A stretch of DNA of 64,000 bases from Leptodactylus fallax (GCA_947044405.1 CAMRHE010000169.1:992501-1056500), one strand, 5' to 3'. Shown: positions 1-10,985, counted from the stretch's first letter. The notes: generated by a model not told the origin, from the sequence alone. A program made the numbers and translations.

Positions 1-2
1 CT

Positions 3-1184
3 TTTGATAAGGAGGAAGCACAAGGGGAAATGGGTCTACCGGATGTACAGGCGTACTACAACGCAATCCAACTTACGCGCTGACTGGAACTGGCCAATCC
101 CGTTAGAAATGTGGAGGTATCTCTCTTACTGAGAGCTGCCTTAGGTCCAAGTTTTCTTCGGGATCTATGGCTTTGTGGGCACCCACCCAGATGTAGCAGA
201 GGAACCAGTCCAATGTTGATGGGCCCGTCTCATGTTTGGGCACGACTCCAATCCTCTCTGGCCCCCTTCCCACCCCGAGTCATGACGGTGTCTCTGATCC
301 CGAAGGTCCTCTCACTGTCCGGCCCGAGGGATCTCTGGGCTACGTTAGATAACAAGACACTATCATCTCTAGCACAGTATAATGATCCACTAACAGATCA
401 ACAATGTAGGGATCTCACTGGGCTTCCGAAACTCACCTCACTTCACTCTACGCATCTCACTCGCCTATACTCACTTTTCAAGACGAAGCACTAGATTAGG
501 GTTGAGTCCACGGACTTTGAAAAATTGCTTTTGGCCCCTCTTCCAACACTGAGGAAAGTCTCCCATGTCTATCATACTTTTATTGTACAACAAGAGCTCA
601 CGAGACCGGCCTTTCTGCACTCTTGGGAGAAGGAACTTGGTATCTCTCTGACAGACGACCAGGTTAAGATTGTCCTGTCCAACTCACATGGTTTTTCTAA
701 CTGTGATAGAATCCAAGAAAACCATTACAAATTGTTGACTCGGTGGTATAAAACACCAGAGTGGTTACGCGCTTACAACTTATCGGATACCAACCAATGC
801 TGGCGCTGCAACCAGGCTGTTGGCTACCTTTCCCACATATGGTGGTCAAGCTCAGTTTTAGCCTTGTACTGGAAAGCAGTTGAATCCATGATACAGCAGA
901 TCTCTTCCTCTAAGTTTCAAATATCGTTTACTCAGATTGCACTGGCGTTGCCCGATACGGTTTTTAAACCGTCCAGACAAGACCTTACTACTCATCTACT
1001 CGCAGCTGATAAGTTCTTGATTCCCCAGAAGTGGTTTCAGACTAAGCCACCTACTCATGCAGAGTGGCTGGCTAAGGTTAATCAAATGTGTAGTTTTGAG
1101 GAACTCTCTAGTTGGGCCACGGGCTCCCGTAGCATGTTTCTGACGACGTGGACCCCTTGGCTCAGACTCACAGGTAGTATATAA
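3..1184 (+). pseudogene. L1/Tx1-like ORF2 C-terminal fragment (non-LTR retrotransposon)
   Basis: One reading frame runs from the window edge to 1184 with two in-frame stops, TGA at 81-83 and TAG at 492-494. It begins with a GLPDVQAYYNAIQLTR segment, which matches the stretch after the reverse transcriptase domain of L1-type ORF2 (usually GLALPD..LYY.A.QL). Near residues 85-110 of the last open segment (525-1184) is CWRC followed by H and IWW, the C-terminal CCHC-like zinc motif of L1/Tx1 ORF2. Its last cysteine is serine here (HIWWSS), so the motif is broken. The reverse transcriptase and endonuclease domains lie outside the window or are lost. The family call is firm and the clade (Tx1 versus other L1) less so. 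Not functional. Confidence 0.85.
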
Positions 1185-1386
1185 GCTCTCTCTCTCATTC
1201 GGTGTTCTGGGTGCCTTCTAGTGAGCTCTTGTTCCAGATACTTATGTTCACTCCATATTAAATCTGTGCTCTGTTCATTTATGTTGAACCTATGCTTTGT
1301 CTACCTGACTACTTGTACCTCCCTAGGAGCCAGTGTACTGGGGTCTGTTGCTGCTATACGCTGATACGCTGTTATGGGCCATGTTT

Positions 1387-2055
1387 ATAGTAGTATAATG
1401 TTGTACTGTGTTAGCCATTGAAAGTAGTGGAAGAGTGAAGAAATCAGGCGATACCTTTTAGAGGCTAACTGAGTATATTTATAAGTAAGCTTTCAGGAGT
1501 ACTAGCTCCCTTCATCAGACATGGTGTGATACAAGAACTGAAAATTCACAGATTTTTATACACATGGTTTTCAAAGCATTTTAGAGTCCTTTAAAAAATG
1601 CAATCTAAGTAGAGAAGTTATTTACAAATTTATGCAAAAATTTCAAACTCTGCAATTTGGACTTAATATTCATGCCAGCTTCATGTCACACTATGTATGA
1701 ACCATGAACTGAACTCAATATTCATGCCAGCTTCAAGTCACACTATGTATGAACTGTGAGGGACACAAATCACCTCCTGATAGCAAACAGATAACAGCAA
1801 GTATTACTGATCCCTCCGTCACGCACCACAAGTTTCCAGACTGTTTTTTTGACCTGTTGTAAATAACTTCTCTACTTAGATTGCATTTTTTTAAGGACTC
1901 TAAAATGCTTTGAAAACCATGTGTATAAAAATCTGTGAATTTTCAGTTCTTGTATCACACCATGTCTGATGAAGGGAGCTAGTACTCCTGAAAGCTTACT
2001 TATAAATATACTCAGTTAGCCTCTAAAAGGTATCGCCTGATTTCTTCACTCTTCC
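1387..2055 (+). mobile_element. Penelope-like hairpin retroelement, copy 1
   Basis: The element starts ATAGTAGTATAATGTTG and ends CACTCTTCC. Its two arms, about 1423-1625 and 1855-2055, are inverted copies of each other at high identity around a core of about 230 bp. The core plus right arm is the reverse complement of the copy at 30343-30785, so this copy is an element with an inverted terminal repeat. A 13-bp direct repeat, ATGGGCCATGTTT, flanks it at 1374-1386 and 2056-2068. Long target duplications and inverted pseudo-LTRs are known for Penelope-like elements, and the arm resembles repeats I recall from turtles and other vertebrates. The assignment to Penelope is inference. No coding sequence is present. 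Confidence 0.6.
1955..2030 (+). ncRNA. Hammerhead-ribozyme-like core in Penelope-like element
   Basis: The strand carries CTGATGA (1966-1972), a short hairpin (GGAG 1975-1978 pairing with CTCC 1985-1988, loop CTAGTA), then GAAA (1990-1993). This is the order of the conserved hammerhead core with helix II. Penelope-like elements are known to encode hammerheads. Three other copies keep the pairing with different bases (see findings). Helices I and III are not convincing by eye, so self-cleavage is unproven and this copy may be dead. Confidence 0.35.
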
Positions 2056-2400
2056 ATGGGCCATGTTTGGCATTTCTACCTTTTTGGGTTTGAGAGATGC
2101 AGGCGTACCCCCCCCCCCCCCCTTCATTGTTGCTTCTTCTTCTCGCTCTCCCTTGAGTTACTGACATTGACTTTACCTACATGTTCTTTCCTCCCCCCCC
2201 AACACACCCTCCCTTCTCCCCTTACCCCTCCCACTTTAAAATTGAAAATTACATATATGTCGCTCTGTTTCACGCTGCCGCGTTTGACTCGGCGGCATGC
2301 TATCTTTAGATTTTGCTTATAAGCTGTTTAATTTTGTTACTGTACCTGCCATTTATACGTTAAATTAAGATTTGATGAAAAAGATGAAACTTGAAATCTT

Positions 2401-4552
2401 AGGTCTTATTCACGTGTTCATATTGTGTGAACATGTGTTGTCCATCATAATTGTAGGAAGCAAAGAACCTTATCCATGGCTATCCATGGTGGCATCCGTT
2501 ATTTTCATGGACCAATACACTTTTGTGTCCACAGACTAATGGATGTCTGCATGCACCTACTAAAATCAATGGATGCGCATGCAGCCCATGATTTACATGG
2601 ACATCACATGTTCCATTATTCTGGGGGTAGGAGTCCTGCTCTGTAACATGTTGCCTAAAGATTAGAAGCATTGATGCATTTTTATGGTGACGCATTTCCT
2701 TTAAGGCATATCTTATTGATGGTGCAGCTTTACTGGTCCAGCAACCATCAATATACAACTTGTTATTTAATGGTGGTACGATATCATATTAAAGTATGGA
2801 TAAATAATAATAATTTATCCAAAGGTCAGGGGTGATGTAATAATATAATTTGTTATTTATTATCCGTGGTATTTATATTGGCACATATATAGTATGTACA
2901 TATGTACTAAATTGGTTGCAATGAAATGCTGTTTTTGCACTACCAGTAGCTTCCATTATATGGGGCTTTCATTATCCAGAACTTCTACTTGAGTGACATC
3001 TGCATGATATTTCATTCATTAAGTATGATAAAACAAGAATTTTCTTGTTGCTGTCCCAGATTCCATTTTGCTATGATTTTCATTCACATTACCAGGTTCT
3101 GTCATCTGTTTGCTGCTAAAAACAGCATCATGCATGTTTCTTTCTAAATAGTTCATTAATCTCCTTTTTCAAATGTCTTTTCTTTTAGCCTGAATGGGAA
3201 TTTTTCACCCTGCTATTATATTCTATTCAGCAACAAAAACACATCAAATAACCAAAGATGTGAGTGCAGCAAAGAAAAACATGGAGATGCACATCCTGGG
3301 AAGAGGGGCATGTACGGAGACTGAGCTCACCAAACCATATCCGTTATGGGTATCTTCTATCCCAGATATCTCCGCTCTTAAAGAAGGATAGGGATGTTCT
3401 TCTTGATCTTTCATGAATATGGTTAGACTACTGCATCACCACCTATTTTTGGAACATTTTTAGAGTAGAATTTCCAACTGTTGAAGATCACTCCTTCAGA
3501 ACTATACTGAGCGCCTATTGGTAAGTGCAAAGGACTTTAATTTGTATATTTTAGAGTGCCTATTTATATGTTTTGGGGCTTGTTCTCAGAGAACTAGCTA
3601 TTTTATTGGACCAAGGATGTATGTCGTAAAGGTGGTATCTTTGAAAGTGTTGAATAAAACTTCCAAAATATTTGTTGTAGTAACCTGATAACTTTCTAGG
3701 ATTTACGTAAATGTACATCTACTATATAGCCATAAAACTGTGCTTATTCTGTTGGATATTGCTTTCCAAACTACATAGTCTTTTGTATATTCAAAGTCAC
3801 CTAGTATCTTGCTTACTTTTATTAAGGAGCTTGGACTTCATTTTATTATCTCTATCACAAAATTTCTTTGAGATTTGGGAAATGCTTTGGAATTGATAAC
3901 ATTGTAAATTATTATTCATAAATTAATTCTAGTCTGGAGTATTTGACCTAAAACTGCATATTACTATTTATTGTATAAAGGGAATAATACACCGTTGATT
4001 TTGCTTGATAAATCTATTTCCATATGCTCCATATTTAAAATCTACAGAGTTTGTATACTTTTTGAACAAGAATTTCACTTGTTTTATTCTAAGCATTTAT
4101 GTTATATATATACTCAGTACAACTACCTATCTAATAGGAATGCAGCTTATACACATACTGAGGGCCCTATTAGTATACTTTACATAGCACGGGCACTTAT
4201 TTCATTACTTGGTTCAACTAGTTCAATCACTATGTGGTATTATTTGATACGTAAGTGTAGACAGGAAGTCATAGAAACATTACATATTATTTGATGTGTT
4301 ATATATCTAGGAGTATTAGTATATTTAGCTATTACACATTGTATGTGATCAATATGAAAGTGAATACATGTTGCTCTATTAATTCTTAAATATTTATTAT
4401 GTGTAAGACAATGGTGATTAACCTTCTACATTATGGAGACTTCAGATGCAGCACTCCATCAAAGTGCTACATTCAGCCATTTGCCATGTTGACACTTCTT
4501 TATAGTTTATGAAGGTGACAGACACAGCTAATTGCTGTTGTGGAAGATGACA
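2401..4552. other. No gene recognised; AT-rich
   Basis: I see only short frames without family features. The stretch 2430-2760 is rich in ATGGAT/CATGGA motifs and may be an old repeat. Nothing else is supported. Confidence 0.4.
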
Positions 4553-4802
4553 CTAGGTTCACACTTGTGTTTGCTCATCTCTGTCCAGGATGCCGCTTAA
4601 ATCGGCAGGCAGAAAAGTCCTGTTTGCAGAACTTTTCTCTCCGCCGATTTCAGTATAAAATTGTCGAAAACCGAGTGGAAATCTGGCAGACCCTGGAGTT
4701 TCCGCGGGTCACCACTTTTTAAAGCGGACGGGGTTTCTGTCTTTCGGGTCCCCATGTGGACCCGAGGGACGTAAACCCAATGCTAGTGTGAACCTAGCCT
4801 GA
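4553..4802. mobile_element. Foldback element, TAGGTTCACAC family (copy 1)
   Basis: It opens CTAGGTTCACAC and closes GTGTGAACCTAG, a terminal inverted repeat. The interior has GC-rich inverted segments, such as AAAAGTCCTG with AACTTTTCTCTCCGC. The ends match those at 10986, 16111 and 43403. No coding capacity, so a miniature inverted-repeat transposable element. The superfamily is unknown to me. Confidence 0.65.
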
Positions 4803-5116
4803 CACCTTTCCAGACACTTGCATTTTGGGACTTTGAATGTCCCTGGATTTGGAGCTTGGTCTGAAGATCCTATATTTTGCTATAAAGAGAATACACTGAT
4901 CTGTGTGCATTCTTTGCCCTCTTGTAAACTACAGAGTAATGTATGCAGTAGACTGTGAGGCAGGACATCTGTGTCTCATACACACTGTGGAGTACACCAA
5001 TGAAAGAGGGAAGCCAAGGCAACTGGACACCCACATTCAGTTGAACAACAGGGGTTATATATTTTGAAAGTAGTTTGTCTGCTCTCATTTATAATAAAAC
5101 AACATAAGTTGGACTA

Positions 5117-5763
5117 CACAGTGCCTTTAAACCTTTTTTAATGGCTTACCATTAGTACTGGTGTCCACCAGTGCTCTCCTTGCTCGATCTGTTAGTTTAG
5201 GTAGATGGCCATGTCTTGGTAGGTTTGCAGTTGTAGAATACTTTTTGCATTTTTGGATGATTGATTGAACAGTGCTCCTTGGGATGCTCAAAGCTTGGGA
5301 TATGTTTTTATAACATAACCCTGCTTTAAACTTCTCCACAACTTTATCTCTGCCCTGTCTGGTGCGTTCCTTGGTCTTCATGATGCTGTTTGTTTCCATA
5401 GTGTTCTCTAACAAACCACTGAAGCCTTCACAGAACAGATGGATTTATACTAACACTAAATTACACACAGCTGGACTCTATTAACTAATTAAGTGACTTC
5501 TGAAGGTAATTGTGCGCACTGGATTTTATTTAGGGGTATCAGAGTACAGCGGGCTGAATACTTTTGCACGTCACACTTTTCAGATTTTTATTTGTTTAAA
5601 ATTTTGCAAACCATGTATCATTTTCATTCCACTTCACAATTATGTGTTACTTTGTATTGGTCTATCACTTCAAATCTCAATAAAATACATTTAAATTTGT
5701 GGTTGTAAGGTGACAAAATGTGAAAAAGTTCAAGGGGTATGAATACTTTTGCAAGGCACTGTA
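5117..5763 (-). mobile_element. Internally deleted Tc1-type transposon
   Basis: The right end, read on the minus strand, begins TACAGTGCCTTGCAAAAGTA, the same kind of end as the Tc1 at 46831-48147. The left end keeps ACAGTGCCTTT at 5118-5128. Only about 647 bp remain where a full element would be about 1.3-1.6 kb, so most of the transposase gene is deleted. Confidence 0.75.
5127..5381 (-). pseudogene. Tc1 transposase, N-terminal DNA-binding fragment
   Basis: The frame starts at MKTKERTRQ, the usual start of this Tc1 subfamily; an upstream ATG at 5414 adds 12 residues that look like leader. About 70 residues match the paired-like helix-turn-helix domain of Tc1 transposases, with KVVEKFKAG, then SIPRSTVQSII, then TTANLPRHG. 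After LTDRARRALVDTSTNGKP the frame enters the terminal repeat and stops. The whole DDE catalytic region is missing. It could at most give a DNA-binding fragment, and there is no sign that it is expressed. Confidence 0.8.
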
Positions 5764-6770
5764 TCTAATCCCTCACTGTTTACCTGTATACTACTTTTTG
5801 ATTACTATATGCCCCAGTGTGATGGACAGTTAACACCTACTGGAGCAATATATCTCTGCAGAGTTTACAGTCTCAACTCTGTTGGGATACTGATCTTATG
5901 CTGATAATGGCAATAGCACTTGATCTGTTTTGATTATGACACTTTATTTCAGAATATATTTTATTGAGTTACTCCTTCAATGTATTATATTTTGACAGAG
6001 GTCTGATTGAGAGAGTGGAGCGGTATATTTGTATACAGTACATTAGGGGAATTCTAACATTATACCCTCCTCTTTATCTCTCCTCACTCAGTATGAGTGT
6101 TGTGGTGTACCTCATAAACTTACACCATTATTGACCAGTAGGTGTGGTTATTGGGCTACAGTTTTGTTAGCAAGAAATGGGTTAGATTTATCCACCACTA
6201 TACTGAATGAATACATATACTATCAGACTGTGACTTTTATATCGTCACTTGAATGGGTGTGATACTATCAAAAGCCTTTTAATTCATATCTACATATTAA
6301 AAGTTTCTTTTTAGCCTTTCCTGTTACCCTCTGTGATTTTTATGTAAATTGGTGGTAGCAAGCAATGTAGTGAAAATGGTCATTGTTAGTAAAGTTTAGT
6401 AAATATGAACACATTCCTCAATTCGCACCATTTTATACATTATGGAAACCTTTGACACGGAAACATTGGATTTAGTACATGGATTTTACATACAGTATGT
6501 TAGTGGTTACTCTTACTTTAAAAAGTTTCAGGCTTCATTTTCTATTCTTTCAATTTTAAGTTCCCTGATATGCTTCTAGTTTTACATTTTTCTCATGTGG
6601 GCATCTGCCTACCAGTTATTAATGCTGAATGTGAGTTGTGTGAATGAGATCACTGCTGCCTTCATTAGCTCTCCTGCATCAGTATTATTCCTGAACGGCT
6701 GTCCCCTTCTACTACACCCCCTGCATAATCTCTTCTAAACTGTACTCTAAACTGACTCTGATTCTCTCTG
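5764..6770. other. No gene recognised
   Basis: AT-rich sequence between two Tc1 elements, with no family features and no inverted repeat that I can support. Confidence 0.4.
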
Positions 6771-7138
6771 TATAGCTGTGGCCAAATGTTTTGGGACAGA
6801 CATACATTTTGGTTTTCACAAAGTTAACTGCTTCAATTTTTATAGTTGCAATCTGCATTAACTCTAAATTGTTATGAACAGTGATCAGATAAATTGCAAA
6901 AAATTGCAAAGTCGTTCCTTGCCATTGAAATTAACAATCACAAATACCCCATTTCCACTAAATCTCAGCCCTGCCACAAAATGGCCATCTAATATAATTT
7001 AATTGATCTTCTCATTAAAAGGTCTGTTTGTGGCAGGGCTGAAATTCAGTGGAAATGGGGTATTTGTGATTAGCAATGACAAGAAAGTGTTAACCCTGAC
7101 AAAGCAGCTGATATCACTCTGTCATGCTCATTGAATTA

Positions 7139-8005
7139 AGATAAGATAAAATAAGATCATTTAATAGTCCCACCATGGGGAAATTCAGTTTGTTACAGCA
7201 GAATAGATAATACAAACACAAAAAGCAATATATACAGAAGCTCCAAGGTAGAGGCATTACAGTGACAGCAGGTACAGACAGAAAGGTGCAGGTAAAAAAG
7301 TAGTAAAAGGGATATCACAAAGTAAAGATCTTTCAGTTCTCTGTATGGAATGATCTCCGCTTAGCTCGGTGTTGGTTGATAGCGCTCCTTCTGACACTTA
7401 GGGTGGAGCAGTCGGTCACTGACAGTACTGCCCAGCGTTATCACGGTCTCATGCATCAGATGGGAGTTATTCTCCTGCATGGAGCTCACCACGGACAGTA
7501 TCCTTCTGTCACCCACCACCTGCACAGGGTCCAGGGGGCTCCCCAGGACAGAGTTGGCCCTTCTAATCAGCTTGTTGAATCTATTCCTATCCCTGGTTGA
7601 TATGCTACTCCCCCAGCAGGCCACTCCGAAGAAGATGGCTGATGCCACTACAGAGTTGAAAAAGGCCCTAAGAAGTGCCCCCTGGACTCCAAAGCCTCTC
7701 AGCCTCCTAAGCAGGTAGAGCCTGCAGTGGCCCTTCCTGTAGAGGACCTCCATGAGATCTGCCCAGTCCAGCTTATTATTGAGGAGCACACCCAGGTACT
7801 TAAAGGTGTTGACAATCTCAGTGCCCGTCCCCTGGATGTCCACTGGTTTAGGAGGGTATCTGCACTTACAAAAGTCCACCACCATCTCCTTGGTCTTCTC
7901 AGCATTAATTATAGAGCAAGCACCATAAAATATAGTCCTAAATATTAATGCCTCATAAACCACATAACAATCAGATCGCCAAAAAATAAGGTTTAAAGAG
8001 ACCAC
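7139..8005 (-). mobile_element. L2-like non-LTR retrotransposon, 5'-truncated
   Basis: On the minus strand the element ends with a short 3' UTR, AATTTCCCCATGGTGGGACT, and a tail of TTATC/TTATTT repeats (7139-7160). That ending is typical of L2-type elements. It lies inside the Tc1 at 6771-9170, so it is younger. The 95 bp at 7911-8005 do not look like L2 and may be a 5' inversion or filler. Confidence 0.7.
7361..7910 (-). pseudogene. L2-like reverse transcriptase, C-terminal part
   Basis: Minus-strand frame with NAEKTKEMVVDF, then EIVNTFKYLGVLL, then RLYLLRRLRGFG and SAIFFGVACWG. These are the palm/thumb and C-terminal motifs of L2/CR1 reverse transcriptases after the YADD box, which is missing. 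The open frame extends to 8005, but the first 32 residues lack resemblance to the family. The C-terminal RNRFNKLIRRANSVLG segment matches L2 proteins of fish as I remember them. Truncated and not functional. Confidence 0.7.
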
Positions 8006-8014
8006 ATATAGATG

Positions 8015-8190
8015 TGATGCTTTGCATCAAAAGCCTTTACAGGCAAGGATATTGCTGCTTGTAAAATTGCCCCTAAATCAACCATTTAGGCTCAATTGCA
8101 TTGAAGAAGGCTTTAATGCACCCAAGAAAGTCAAGGAAGTACCATAACTGTTTCCTAAAGAGGATTCAGCTAAGAGATTGGCTTAAGGGG
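8015..8190 (+). pseudogene. Tc1 transposase N-terminal remnant
   Basis: Plus-strand sequence resembling the helix-turn-helix coding part of the subfamily (KGFTGKDIAA.KIAPKSTI in the intact form, recalled). It has several small indels here and cannot be read in one frame. It belongs to the same gene as 8645-9130. Confidence 0.5.
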
Positions 8191-8299
8191 ATTTATTGGA
8201 TTTTTAGAATTTTAGGCTAGTCATCTCCTACCTTTATTTCCACTGTCCTCGCCACCATTTTCATATTATTCACGGTTTTCGGTTTATGCAAATGAAGCT

Positions 8300-8515
8300 C
8301 AGAGAACACAGGGGGCATTCAGGCAGAGCTGACAGCACATGCTCCATTCGCCATCTTGATTCGATAACTACACGAGTGTACTGTGCCTGTGTAGTTCTAT
8401 GGAGTACTGAGCATACTCCATAGAACTACATGAGCGTACTGTGCCTGCATGGTACACTTGTGTAGGCATCGAAGCAAGATGGTGGGCGGAGCATCTGCTC
8501 TCAGCTCTGCCCGAA
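8300..8515. repeat. Foldback repeat inside the decayed Tc1
   Basis: Inverted arms at about 8322-8408 and 8412-8510 meet at TATGGAGTACTGAGCATACTCCATA. Outer parts such as CAGAGCTGA and TCAGCTCTG also pair. It replaces part of the Tc1 coding region. Confidence 0.65.
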
Positions 8516-8644
8516 CCCGAAGAGGCAGAGCCGACAGTGCATGCGTGGGATTTCAATCTCAAAGATGATAACGTCGCCTCCTGACAAGAGAGGGGGCTGG
8601 ACAAAAGAAGCAGGGGGCATGCTGAAAAACACACATAGGCGGCG

Positions 8645-9130
8645 TTGTTCTCTGATGAAGCTCCCTTCAGGTTGTTTGGGACATATGTAAAAATACGAAG
8701 AAAAGGTGAGCAGTACCATAAGCCCTGTGTCATGGCAAGAGTAAAGTACCATAAAACCATTCATGTGTGGGGTTGCTTTTCATTCAGTGAAGTGGGCTCA
8801 TTCACAGTTTTGCCTATGAACACTGCCATGTATAAAGAATAGTATCTAAACATCCTCCCAGAGTAACTTCTCCCAACAATGTAAGAGCTATTTCGTGATG
8901 AACAATGCTTTTTCCTGCATTATTGAAACAAAGCAAAAGTGATAAATAAGTGACTCGAAGTAAACATTGACAATTTAGGTCCATGGTTAGGAAAATCCCA
9001 AGAATTCAACCCCTTGAGAACCTGTGGTCAATCTTCAAATAGCTGGTGGACAAACAGAAACACAAAAATTGTGATAAACTCCAAGCACTGCTGGTATTGC
9101 TAAAGGTAGCTATGCTCATTCAATAGCTGT
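8645..9130 (+). pseudogene. Tc1 transposase catalytic-domain remnant
   Basis: The frame opens with MFSDEAPFRLFG, the segment holding the first catalytic aspartate (SDE). It continues through HVWGCFSFSEVGS, matching the glycine-rich box region, and is open until a TAG at 8840-8842. Farther on, 9000-9070 still resembles the segment PIENLWSILK with the catalytic glutamate (CCTTGAGAACCTGTGGTCAATC), but with indels and stops. Clearly dead. Confidence 0.65.
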
Positions 9131-9420
9131 CAGTTGAACACACATTCAGCTGGCACTTATTTCTCAAAGCCTGCTCATACACATGTATACTTGGTTCAGC
9201 TGAGCATGCATATGTTCAGGATAAAGAAAAGGGTGTAAGGCAGACACCTGTGGTGGAGGAAAATCTCCCCTTAGAATAAAAGTTCAGGCATGTTAAAATC
9301 CAACATTCCATATCCTTTTTATCCACTGATACAGGCCAAACATACATTGACCGAACATCCAATAGTTCATTGGTCTTGCCAGTGTATTTGGCCAACCTTT
9401 GTCTGGTATGTGTGGGCACC

Positions 9421-9828
9421 TTAAAGGAGTTTTCCAGGGAATTACAAAAATGGATTTAACCCTACTCAGAATGGGGGTCCTAACATAAAAATATGTGCTC
9501 ACCCTCACCAATATCTGCATCAGTCTTGTTTCACTGCTGCTCAGGTTGCTGCTGATCTCTACTTTCTGGTCTCTCTAAACACACAGAAAATGCCCACTCA
9601 GTCAATAATTGGCAGCAATAGTGACCTGTCTTAGCCAGTGATTGGCTTAGCTGGCATTTCCAGGTATTTCCTGTGTGTCAAGAGACACCAGGAAGTAGAG
9701 ACCAGCTGGGACACAGGCAGGGTTGGAAGCAGAGGGGTGCCAGTATCAGTACCATTTTTTATATGTCAGGACCCCCATTGTGAGCAGTTTTAAGTATACA
9801 TTTAGTTCCCTGGCAAAACCCCCCTTAA
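9421..9828. mobile_element. TTAA-flanked miniature element (TTAAAGG family, copy 1)
   Basis: It starts TTAAAGGAGTTTTCCAGGGA and ends TCCCTGGCAAAACCCCCCTTAA. Inner parts also pair, e.g. CTACTTTCTGGTCTCT with AGAGACACCAGGAAGTAG. TTAA target sites and such ends are typical of piggyBac-like miniature elements. No coding capacity. Confidence 0.7.
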
Positions 9829-10068
9829 CACTATGAAGTGGGGTTAGAGGACCACAAGCAGCATGATATCAGCCATGAGTTTAAAGCAGTCAGAGGCAGT
9901 GTGTTTTCAGATCTATGGCAGAAGTAGCAATATAGCTAGCTGTATGAAGAAATTACACAAACTCTTCAGATTGGACATTTTTAATAAAAAATATTTAGAA
10001 AGTTGCTTAATTTTACATGTAGGAAGCATCTAAAACATAGAAATTTGTGAAAAGATGTCCAAAGACTT

Positions 10069-10229
10069 TAAGGCTAATGCCCCACGTTGCAAAAATGCAG
10101 CATTTATTGTTGTAGATTGTGATGTTTCCCTTCTGTTTAATACACTCCTGACTTTGGCTAAAAAAAAAAAATGCTGCAAAATCTGCAACAAAAAATGCTG
10201 CCTTTCCGCAACATGGGGCTTTAGCCTAA
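10069..10229. mobile_element. Miniature element, GGCCCCAC family (copy 1)
   Basis: Ends AAGGCTAATGCCCCACGTTGC and GCAACATGGGGCTTTAGCCT form an inverted repeat. The interior has GCAGCATTT and AAAATGCTGC segments. The same ends recur at about ten places in the window. Confidence 0.65.
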
Positions 10230-10430
10230 AGGGGTTTTCCAGGCTAAAAGATTGATAACCTGTTCTAAGGATAGGTCATCAATGTTAGATCAGTGAGGGT
10301 CCAACACCTGGCACCCTTGTCAGCATCCGACCAACCCCGGCAGATGCTGGGGCCCACTGGACTCACGGGGGTCCACTGCCCAGCTGAGGACTGAAAACAT
10401 CTGTTTTATTAGCGAAACAGCCTCAGGCTG
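10230..10430. repeat. Fragment of TTAAAGGGG / CCTAAGGATAGG element
   Basis: AAAGGGGTTTTCCAGGC is followed by TTCTAAGGATAGGTCATCAAT, the combination also seen at 36333-36688 and, in part, at 59901-60217. The right end is missing, cut by the next element. Confidence 0.5.
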
Positions 10431-10648
10431 AGGCCCCACATTGCCAAAACGATGATTTTGCAGATTTTGCTGCATTTTTATGAGCCAAAGTCAGGAGTGG
10501 ATTGAGTAGAAAGTAGAAGTAGAAGTACTTCCTTTATATTTCCCATTCCTTTTGTAGCCATTCTTGGCTTTGGCTAAAAAAAAAAAAATGCAGCAAAATC
10601 TGCAACAAAAAAAGCTGTGTTTCCACAATGTGGGGCCTCAGCCTAAGG
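10431..10648. mobile_element. Miniature element, GGCCCCAC family (copy 2)
   Basis: Left end CAGGCTGAGGCCCCACATTG and right end CAATGTGGGGCCTCAGCCTA pair over about 20 bp. A central GCTAAAAAAAAAAAAATGCAGC stretch is shared with copy 1. Confidence 0.7.
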
Positions 10649-10985
10649 CCTCTTGCAGACGACCGTGGGCGAGATCAGTGTGCTATTTGTGTTTTTCCTG
10701 GATAGCACACTGAACTATTCATTTCTATGGGCCCATGCACACGACCATGATTTCCACTGATCAGTGTGCGGGCCGAGAATCCTTGCCGCAAAATATAGAA
10801 CAGGTCCTATTCTGTTCAGTGTTTGCAAAACGGACTTGTCCATAGAAGCCTATGGGAGACTAAAAACCAAGGATGACACATTGATGTACTCTGTGTGTCA
10901 TCAGTGTGTCGTCCGTTTTTGCGGACAAGCTAGGGACATCATTAGATGTCTCCAGTGTTTTGGTTTTTTTCCGCAAACTAGGATC

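Larger units (their letters stand above)
1185..2400 (+). repeat. Probable L1 3' UTR, interrupted by the 1387-2055 insertion
   Basis: This follows the ORF2 stop directly. After the inserted element is removed it continues at about 2069 with a C-run (2109-2122) and a long pyrimidine-rich tract, then an A-rich end near 2340-2400. A pyrimidine tract before an A-rich tail is typical of L1-type 3' UTRs. The exact 3' end is not clear. Confidence 0.5.
6771..9170 (+). mobile_element. Decayed Tc1-type transposon split by two insertions
   Basis: It begins TATAGCTGTGGCCAAATGTT, the end of a Tc1 subfamily I recall with TATAGTTGTGGCCAAAA ends. The 5' UTR runs to about 7138, transposase N-terminal remnants lie at 8015-8190 (CAGGCAAGGATATTGCTGC) and catalytic-domain remnants at 8645-9130. 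It is interrupted by an L2-like retrotransposon (7139-8005) and a foldback segment (about 8225-8640). The 3' terminal repeat is not visible, so the right boundary is approximate. Confidence 0.65.

Noticed and set aside
2056..2322. 88-codon frame after the Penelope-like element
   Set aside because: Reads through the C-run and pyrimidine tract of the L1 3' UTR; low complexity.
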